Shown piece by piece: positions 6,201 to 10,323 of a stretch of 10,323 bases of DNA (its first letter is position 1; each line of letters begins with the position of its first letter). Source of the DNA: Verrucomicrobiota bacterium (GTDB taxonomy: Bacteria; Verrucomicrobiota; Kiritimatiellia; CAIQIC01; Lenti-01); the NCBI GenBank assembly GCA_022709625.1, contig JAKLIL010000043.1, positions 1 to 10,323 of the forward strand. The letters run 5' to 3'. Made by a program: the position numbers and the translations under genes. The notes under the pieces are model-generated. The model did no database searches. It was not told where the DNA came from and was given only the letters and a program-made list of their open reading frames with translations.

Positions 6201-7127
6201 TCAAATCGTTTCCGCGTCGGGCCGATGGGCCCGGGCATTCCGCTGCGCTTCGGCCCGAGAGGGATTGGCGTAGCAATAGACGCAGCCGTGCGGACAAGTC
6301 CGGTAGCGTCCAACGTCCTTGCTGGCGATGCAGTCGCAGGCTGGCCGCTGGCCCTTGTCTTTGCCGCCCGCGCGCGAACCGAGAAAAGCCATCAAGGCCG
6401 CGTCCTCCGGCCAGAGGCTCGCCAGCAGCGCCCCGTCCACGCAGCGGTTGTGCGCAATGCCGAAGGCCGCCAGATCGACTTCCTCCGCGCAGGTTGCCAG
6501 CGCCAAGCCGTGCGCGCGGTTGACATCCGCCAAGCCGTGCGCGAATTCCTCCATCTCGGCAGGGGAAAACTCGCGCGCGCCGGGAACCGCCCGCGCCAGG
6601 TTGCGCTTCACCGCGGGATAGGCCGCGATGTCCGCGAAGCTGAACACCAGCTTCCGCGTGCATGGCGCCAGTTGGTTGGCCAGCCATTCCACCTTGGCCA
6701 GCAGGTGCGACACGTCAACGCCCTCCGCCAGCAGCAGGGGATCCATTCGCCAAACCACCCGCTCGGGGCGCAGCCGGGCGGCCAACCGGCGGAACAATTC
6801 GATCCTGTCTGCCAAGGCTGGCAGTCCGGGTTCCCACCCTTCCGCCACGTAGTCGTTCAACGTGAACTGGAAGTAGTAGCGGAATCCGCGCCGATCCAAT
6901 TCGTCCAGATGCGGCCAAAGGCCGGCGGGATTCTTCGACCAAAAAACGATCGCGCGGACGCGGGCCGTGGAAACGGTTCGGATCTGCGCCGGCCGGAACG
7001 GATTCGCCCAGTAGAACGATCCGGCGCGCAGGCGGTTCATGAACCAATCGGCGTAGCAGGCGGGCACGTCCGTCGCCCGGCTGGCGGAGAGGATGACCGG
7101 CGCGATCGTTGGGCGGGGGGCTTCCAT
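6201..7127 (-). CDS. DUF1848 family radical-SAM-like protein
   Basis: The 308-residue protein is a typical full-length member of DUF1848, a family of unknown function. The N-terminus, VILSASRATDVPACYADWF (11-29), and phrases such as WSKNPAGLWPHLDEL (63-77) and FQFTLNDY (86-93) are characteristic. Near the C-terminus is a cysteine cluster: C264, C266, then CPHGCVYCYA with C278-x3-C282-x2-C285, the same spacing that binds the 4Fe-4S cluster in radical SAM enzymes, where it normally lies N-terminal. The family is therefore thought to be a rearranged radical-SAM-like fold; the substrate is not known. It starts 37 bp after the GspC-like gene with only a weak ribosome site, and precedes pfp by 126 bp. 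Neither neighbour suggests a role. Confidence 0.88.
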   Translation of the reverse strand: MEAPRPTIAPVILSASRATDVPACYADWFMNRLRAGSFYWANPFRPAQIRTVSTARVRAIVFWSKNPAGLWPHLDELDRRGFRYYFQFTLNDYVAEGWEPGLPALADRIELFRRLAARLRPERVVWRMDPLLLAEGVDVSHLLAKVEWLANQLAPCTRKLVFSFADIAAYPAVKRNLARAVPGAREFSPAEMEEFAHGLADVNRAHGLALATCAEEVDLAAFGIAHNRCVDGALLASLWPEDAALMAFLGSRAGGKDKGQRPACDCIASKDVGRYRTCPHGCVYCYANPSRAEAQRNARAHRPDAETI

Positions 7128-7164
7128 GGATGCCGGCGGTTCCGGGGGGCGGCCGACGGACCGG

Positions 7165-8067
7165 CTATTTGATGAGGTAGACCAGTTTCTGCGGCTGGCC
7201 GTCGCGTTCGATGTCGAGCACCACCGCCCCGAGCCGGCCCTGCACGAATTCGCCGATGAAATATTCCGCGCGGCGCTGGCTGGTCATGCGCATGGAGTTG
7301 ACCTTCCGCACCACGTCGCCCTCCCGCAGCCCCACCTGGGTGTAGAATTCCTTCTCGCCGACGCTGGTATTCAACCGATAGCCGGCCACCTTGCCCTCCT
7401 GGTCGCGGTCGGCTTCCATGGCGAGGAACAGCGACGCCAGCCGTTCGGGGTTGTCCATCATTTCCTGGTAGTATTCGAGGACGGCCTGGCGGCTGAACTC
7501 CCAGCGGGTTTCCCCGAGGCGGTTGCCGAAGCGGTTGGTTTCCAGTACGGCCGGCGGCGGCACGGTTTGAACGGGCGTCTCGCCCGCCTGGTCCGCACCG
7601 GGCAAGGTGCCGGCCGCCAGATAGATCGTCTCTTCGCGGGGCCCCTCCGCCAGCACCACGTGGTCGTTCTCGACGCGCACCACGCGCACCTGGTCGAGCC
7701 ATTCCTGTTCCAGCAGCAAATGCTGCCGCTGGTTCCGCAGATCGTCGAGGATGGCGCAGCGATGTTCCGGCGCGGACCGATCGTCGTCGTCGGACAGCAC
7801 CAGAAACACTCCGGCCAGACGGTAGCGCGCCGCAAGGGTGTCCGCGCCGGCGTCCGCCGCCGGCGCCGCGTCCGACCGGAACACGTTCCAGTTGGCCGCA
7901 TCCATGGCCGGCCAGCGAAAGGACTCGGTTCCGGCCGGCGCCGCCGTTGGAACGGCCTCGCGGGCGCGCCGGGCGCCGACCAGGTCGAACGCCACGCGCA
8001 AGGCCAGCAGCGCCGCGAGCGCCCACAGCGCCCGCGCCAGCCATTGCCATCCTTTCATCGTCGCCAT
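7165..8067 (-). CDS. GspC-like type II secretion inner-membrane protein
   Basis: The 300-residue protein has the GspC layout. A short cytoplasmic end and one membrane helix (about 8-29) are followed by a variable Pro/Ala-rich linker. Next comes a beta-rich homology-region-like domain (about 80-150, YRLAGVFLVLSDDD to REETIYL). The C-terminus is PDZ-like (about 230-300, TSVGEKEFYTQVGLREGDVV and VLDIERDGQPQKL). GspC joins the inner-membrane platform of type II secretion to the outer-membrane secretin. No other gsp gene is in the window, so it is isolated from the usual cluster at this scale. ATG codons at 8073, 8067 and 8058 are all in frame; 8067 is chosen because an AAGGA is 8 nt upstream. A start beyond 8097 would run into rnpB. 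It could instead be another bitopic PDZ protein. Confidence 0.7.
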   Translation of the reverse strand: MATMKGWQWLARALWALAALLALRVAFDLVGARRAREAVPTAAPAGTESFRWPAMDAANWNVFRSDAAPAADAGADTLAARYRLAGVFLVLSDDDDRSAPEHRCAILDDLRNQRQHLLLEQEWLDQVRVVRVENDHVVLAEGPREETIYLAAGTLPGADQAGETPVQTVPPPAVLETNRFGNRLGETRWEFSRQAVLEYYQEMMDNPERLASLFLAMEADRDQEGKVAGYRLNTSVGEKEFYTQVGLREGDVVRKVNSMRMTSQRRAEYFIGEFVQGRLGAVVLDIERDGQPQKLVYLIK

Positions 8068-8097
8068 TGCCATCGTCCTTCTTCTGCCCTGCGGCAT

Positions 8098-8503
8098 TGA
8101 CAGCCGGAACTCCGGGCGAATAAGCCGGATTCTGTCGTCCGCCAAAAGCGGACCCGGTCATTTGTCTGAGCGATCAACCCGGAATCGCCGCGCGTCGCCG
8201 CGCTTCGGGACGGGCCGCCCCTGCGATTCCCTATTTGATCTTGCTCCGGACGGGGTTTGCCTTGCGCGGGGCCTCTCGGCGTCCGCACGGTGGTCTCTTG
8301 CACCGCCGTTTCACCCTTGCTCCGGCGCGTCTTGCGGCGCGCCGGGGCGGTTTGGTTTCTGTGGCACTGTCCTTTCCCTTCGTTTGCCAAAGGGATTCCG
8401 CACCTCCCGGCGCGGACGTCCTGCCCTGCGGAGTCCGGACTTTCCTCCGGCGGACGCGCTTGCACGCCCCGCCGGCGACCGGCGCCCGGAGCCCCGGCTG
8501 TCA
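8098..8503 (-). ncRNA. rnpB: RNase P RNA (bacterial type A)
   Basis: This is the catalytic RNA of RNase P, which matures the 5' ends of tRNAs. On the minus strand the hallmark GAGGAAAGTCCGGACTC (8447-8431) is followed by GCAGGGCAGGACG. Further on come GGTGAAACGG, GGAGCAAGATCAAATAGGG, and near the 3' end ACAGAATCCGGCTTAT. All are conserved RNase P core segments. The 5' and 3' ends pair over at least 16 bp (8498-8483 with 8118-8103, two G-U pairs), continuing to about 22 bp, which is the P1 stem and sets the ends to within a few bases. It lies just after the zinc-ribbon gene and immediately before the GspC-like gene. I see no convincing promoter of its own and no terminator with a T-tract. Confidence 0.97.
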
Positions 8504-8519
8504 AAGATCCTGAAATTCC

Positions 8520-8533
8520 CGCGGCGAACCGCG
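8520..8533 (-). other. Small GC hairpin after the zinc-ribbon gene
   Basis: On the minus strand CGCGG-TTCG-CCGCG forms a 5-bp stem with a four-base loop 2 nt after the stop codon at 8536. It is followed by GGAATTTCAGG rather than a clean T-run, so it is at best a weak terminator or an mRNA end stabiliser just before rnpB. Confidence 0.35.
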
Positions 8534-8535
8534 CA

Positions 8536-9240
8536 CTACGGGACAAGATACAACATCCGCCCGCAAAACGCGCACGAAGTCAGCGTATCGGGTTTGCGCG
8601 CGTCCACGATCTGCGCCGGCGAGAGCTTCATGTGGCAGCAGCCGCACGTGCCGTGCTCGACCAAGGCGATCGCTGCGTCGCGCTGCTTGGCGAAAATCCG
8701 CTCGTAGCGGCCCAGCCACGCCGCATCGACGGTCGCCGCCAAGGTCTTGCGTTCTTCCTCCCGGCGCCGCGTGTCGCCTTCCAGGCCCGCGCTGCGTTCC
8801 ATGAACGCGCGCACTTCGCTGTCCACGCGTTCCTTTTCCTTGGCCAGCGCCTCGCGCCGGGCGGCGACGGCGGCTTGGGCGGCTTCGACCGCCTCCATGG
8901 CCGCCAGCTCCTGGTCCTCGAGGCGGCGGACGGCCTGCTGGACGCCCGCAACCTCCTTTTCCAGCGCCTTGTATTCTTCGTTGCTTTTGATCTGGAGCTG
9001 CTGGTCGCGGTACTTCTGGATTTGCCGGCGGGCTTCTTCGATCTCGCCCTCCAGACGCTTGATGCTGGTTTTCGCCTCCAGCAACGCGTGGTCCGCCTGG
9101 ACGAGGCCCTCCTGGTGCGCATTCAGCCGCGACTCGATCTGCTGTCGCCGCAAGGGAATGTCGTTCATTTCCTTGCGCAGCCGCCGGATCTCCTGGTCGC
9201 ATGCCTGCAAAACCAATAACTGCTCGATCGCCTTCGCCAC
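8536..9240 (-). CDS. Coiled-coil zinc-ribbon protein (COG1579 / C4-type zinc ribbon family)
   Basis: The 234-residue protein is a full-length member of the COG1579 family. A long helical hairpin (about residues 5-180, rich in Glu, Lys, Gln and Ala) has the conserved turn IKSNEEYKALEKEV (84-97) in the middle. The C-terminal zinc ribbon has C199-G-C-C202 and C223-A-F-C226. The family is widespread and has been proposed to bind nucleic acids or act in cell-surface or division-related processes, but its role is not settled. The start is a GTG at 9240 with a GAGG about 7 nt upstream, and it matches the usual N-terminus (AIEQLLVLQACDQEIRRL). A good promoter lies about 46-74 bp upstream. A longer frame upstream would overlap rpoZ antisense and is not credible. 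It is followed by rnpB on the same strand. Confidence 0.9.
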   Translation of the reverse strand: MAKAIEQLLVLQACDQEIRRLRKEMNDIPLRRQQIESRLNAHQEGLVQADHALLEAKTSIKRLEGEIEEARRQIQKYRDQQLQIKSNEEYKALEKEVAGVQQAVRRLEDQELAAMEAVEAAQAAVAARREALAKEKERVDSEVRAFMERSAGLEGDTRRREEERKTLAATVDAAWLGRYERIFAKQRDAAIALVEHGTCGCCHMKLSPAQIVDARKPDTLTSCAFCGRMLYLVP

Positions 9241-9285
9241 TCCTGCCCCTCGCCTTTCTTCCGCGCACAAAGAACTACGGCGTGG

Positions 9286-9314
9286 GTTATACGCCCCGCC
9301 GCCCGTGCTGGCAA
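9286..9314 (-). promoter_or_regulatory. Sigma-70-like promoter for the zinc-ribbon gene
   Basis: On the minus strand a -35 TTGCCA (9314-9309) and a -10 TATAAC (9291-9286) are separated by exactly 17 bp. Transcription would start near 9279 and give a leader of about 40 nt that carries the ribosome site before the GTG at 9240. It might also drive rnpB by read-through. Confidence 0.6.
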
Positions 9315-9339
9315 GCCTTCCCGCCCCCCATTTTCGCGA

Positions 9340-9368
9340 TTGACTCGCCCAGGCCCGCTCTCTATAGT
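9340..9368 (+). promoter_or_regulatory. Sigma-70-like promoter for rpoZ-smpB
   Basis: A -35 TTGACT (9340-9345) and a -10 TATAGT (9363-9368), each one mismatch from consensus, are separated by exactly 17 bp. The start would be near 9375, about 34 nt before the rpoZ ATG. It is back-to-back with the promoter of the divergent zinc-ribbon gene, only 25 bp apart. Confidence 0.7.
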
Positions 9369-9408
9369 GCGCCGCTTCGATTGCCACGACCGTTTTGGGA
9401 GGACCCGC

Positions 9409-9654
9409 ATGAACGCAACGTATTTGGAAAAGGCGAAAGAACGGATGCCCAACATTCCGTTGCTCGTCAACGTGGTCTCGAAGCGCGTCCGCCAGCTCAA
9501 CGCCGGCCAGCGGCCTCTCATCAAGCCGGACACGCCCGACATGGACCATCTCGATCTCGCCCTCAAGGAGATCGCCGCCGGCAAGCTGTCCGCCGAACTG
9601 GGCGCCTTGCCGACAGCCAAGCCCGAACTTGGCCGCAGCTTGCTGGCGCTCTAG
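9409..9654 (+). CDS. rpoZ: DNA-directed RNA polymerase omega subunit
   Basis: The small 81-residue protein (MNATYLEKAKERMPNIPLLV...) carries the omega core VNVVSKRVRQLNAGQRPLI (about residues 20-38), followed by MDHLDLALKEIAAGKL, which matches the conserved segment that wraps the beta-prime C-terminal tail during polymerase assembly. The start at 9409 has a strong GGGAGGA (9397-9403) with 5-nt spacing and a well-formed promoter upstream. An in-frame start further upstream (9340) would lie within the promoter and is rejected. It is followed after 22 bp by smpB on the same strand, so both are probably one transcript. Omega proteins are short and weakly conserved, but the motif is clear. Confidence 0.88.
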   Translation: MNATYLEKAKERMPNIPLLVNVVSKRVRQLNAGQRPLIKPDTPDMDHLDLALKEIAAGKLSAELGALPTAKPELGRSLLAL

Positions 9655-9676
9655 GCGCGGCGGCGCCCCACCCGCC

Positions 9677-10147
9677 ATGACCGCACGGGCAGAGGCCGGC
9701 GCGGGGGCCCTGGCCACCAACCGCAAGGCGCGGCACGAGTTCCATATCCTGGATTCCTGGGAGGTGGGTCTCGCCCTCACCGGCGGCGAGGTTAAAAGCT
9801 GCCGCGCCGGGCAGGCCAGCCTGGCCGAAGCCTATGCCGCGTTTGACAAGGACGAACTCTATCTCTACGGCCTGCGCATCCAGCCCTACGCCGCCGCCAA
9901 GTCCGGATTCAACGCCCACGAGCCCGACCGGCCCAAGAAGGTGCTGATGCATCGGCGCGAACTCGACCGCCTGGCCGGCACGCTCCAACTCAAGGGCCAC
10001 ACCCTCGTGCCCCTCAAGCTCTATCTCGCCCGCGGCAAGATCAAGGTCGAACTCGGCCTGGGAAAAGGCAAGCTGCTCTACGACAAGCGCGAAACCCTGC
10101 GCCGCAAGACCGATGAGCGCGAAGCCGCGCGGGAGATGAGGAAATAG
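9677..10147 (+). CDS. smpB: SsrA (tmRNA)-binding protein SmpB
   Basis: SmpB binds tmRNA and delivers it to stalled ribosomes in trans-translation. The 156-residue protein has the family signature pieces in order: ATNRKARHEFHI (about 13-24), GLALTGGEVKSCRAGQASL (31-49), AYAAFDKDELYLYG, LVPLKLYLARGKIKVELGL (110-128) and GKGKLLYDKRET (129-140). A basic C-terminal tail follows and enters the mRNA channel in homologues. The extra N-terminal dozen residues (MTARAEAGAGAL) are not conserved; the ATG at 9677 has little Shine-Dalgarno but is only 22 bp after rpoZ, consistent with translational coupling. The tmRNA gene itself is not in this window. A large heptad hairpin starts right at its stop codon. 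Confidence 0.96.
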   Translation: MTARAEAGAGALATNRKARHEFHILDSWEVGLALTGGEVKSCRAGQASLAEAYAAFDKDELYLYGLRIQPYAAAKSGFNAHEPDRPKKVLMHRRELDRLAGTLQLKGHTLVPLKLYLARGKIKVELGLGKGKLLYDKRETLRRKTDEREAAREMRK

Positions 10148-10174
10148 GGGTCGGGGTTCAGGGGTCGGGGTTCA
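10147..10174 (+). repeat. Exact 14-bp tandem duplication after smpB
   Basis: The unit GGGGTCGGGGTTCA occurs twice in a row (10147-10160, 10161-10174), starting on the last base of the smpB stop. Read on the minus strand it is a run of alternating heptads (TGAACCC, CGACCCC), so it belongs to the larger heptad hairpin. Confidence 0.85.
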
Positions 10175-10272
10175 GGATTGAACAGAAGATTTCAAAATCC
10201 AATATCCAATGATCAATATCCAATCTTCAAGTGAACAGCCGGATCTATTCAATCCTGAACCCTGACCCCTGA
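10158..10272. repeat. 25-bp inverted repeat enclosing a TCCAATA heptad array, downstream of smpB
   Basis: The arms at 10158-10182 and 10248-10272 pair over 25 bp with a single G-U. The right arm has TGA at 10256, 10263 and 10270, exactly 7 nt apart. The 65-nt loop contains a second heptad array in register (10191-10232): TTCAAAA, TCCAATA, TCCAATG, ATCAATA, TCCAATC, TTCAAGT. The element could end the rpoZ-smpB transcript. No strong T-run follows, and I see no gene in the 133 bp up to 10280. Confidence 0.8.
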
Positions 10273-10280
10273 TATCCTTG

Positions 10281-10323
10281 ATGAAACGCCCCCCCCAGGA
10301 ACTGGTTCTTCGCACCGAGAAGA
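10281..10323 (+). CDS. Possible start of a downstream gene (partial, 14 codons)
   Basis: An ATG at 10281 opens a frame reading MKRPPQELVLRTEK to the right edge with no stop. The position just after the hairpin, on the same strand as smpB, fits a new gene. No clear Shine-Dalgarno is seen, and 14 residues are too few to name a family. Confidence 0.3.
   Translation, partial: MKRPPQELVLRTEK

Noticed and set aside
4780..6687. 635-codon minus-strand frame overlapping the phosphofructokinase and DUF1848 genes
   Set aside because: It reads out of frame through two well-recognised genes, giving an Arg/Gly-rich sequence without domains.
8097..8102. Consensus -35 TTGACA at 8097 (plus) and again at 8504 (minus)
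   Set aside because: Neither has a -10 at 16-18 bp; both are the pairing ends of the RNase P RNA P1 stem.
8068..8145. Upstream starts for the GspC-like protein at 8097 and 8145
   Set aside because: They would place coding sequence in the 3' end of rnpB and add a non-hydrophobic tail before the membrane helix.
8257..9219. Plus-strand frame of 320 codons across rnpB and the zinc-ribbon gene
   Set aside because: It runs through the conserved RNase P RNA core and antisense to the coiled-coil gene, so it cannot be a credible protein.
9241..9780. N-terminal extension of the zinc-ribbon frame up to 9780
   Set aside because: It would lie antisense to rpoZ and part of smpB and across two promoters. 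The GTG at 9240 gives the family's normal N-terminus.
10147..10280. tmRNA or tRNA gene downstream of smpB
   Set aside because: The GGGTTCA strings suggest a T-arm, but no acceptor or anticodon stem can be drawn; the sequence is explained by heptad repeats.

Overview
The window is GC-rich bacterial chromosomal DNA, densely packed with genes. The best taxonomic guess is a member of the PVC group, probably near Kiritimatiellota or Verrucomicrobiota. This rests on the style of the omega subunit, a diphosphate-dependent phosphofructokinase, an isolated GspC-like protein, a TPR lipoprotein with a GTD-x-x-RF ... NALAD core, and abundant short intergenic repeats. It is inference; no 16S or marker search was possible.

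Left part (1-1651, minus strand): a LolA-like outer-membrane lipoprotein-sorting protein is followed by the N-terminal part of a LolC/E- or MacB-type ABC permease that runs off the left edge. A 42-codon frame links the two and may be only a translational bridge. Divergently, on the plus strand (1833-3021), lies a TPR-type lipoprotein gene whose frame is broken by one extra base near 2208. The 180 bp between the divergent genes holds four copies of a TTTTCCA-N5-TGGAAAA element and two apparently leaderless promoters.

Centre (3123-8503, minus strand): reading leftwards from the right are the RNase P RNA gene (rnpB), a GspC-like inner-membrane protein, a DUF1848 radical-SAM-like protein, diphosphate-fructose-6-phosphate phosphotransferase and glucose-6-phosphate isomerase. 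The last two catalyse consecutive glycolytic steps. A perfect 27-bp inverted repeat separates glucose-6-phosphate isomerase from the convergent lipoprotein gene.

Right part (8536-10323): a coiled-coil zinc-ribbon protein (COG1579 family) on the minus strand is divergent from rpoZ-smpB on the plus strand, and both sides have good sigma-70-like promoters. A large heptad-based hairpin follows smpB, then the first codons of a possible next gene.

Most of the gene content is housekeeping. I found no defence system, CRISPR array, transposase, tRNA or phage gene. The least explained material is the intergenic DNA. Three separate junctions carry inverted arrays of 7-bp repeats of different sequence but the same architecture, often placing stop trinucleotides every 7 nt and so in all three frames. 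The divergent promoter also carries its four-copy palindrome.
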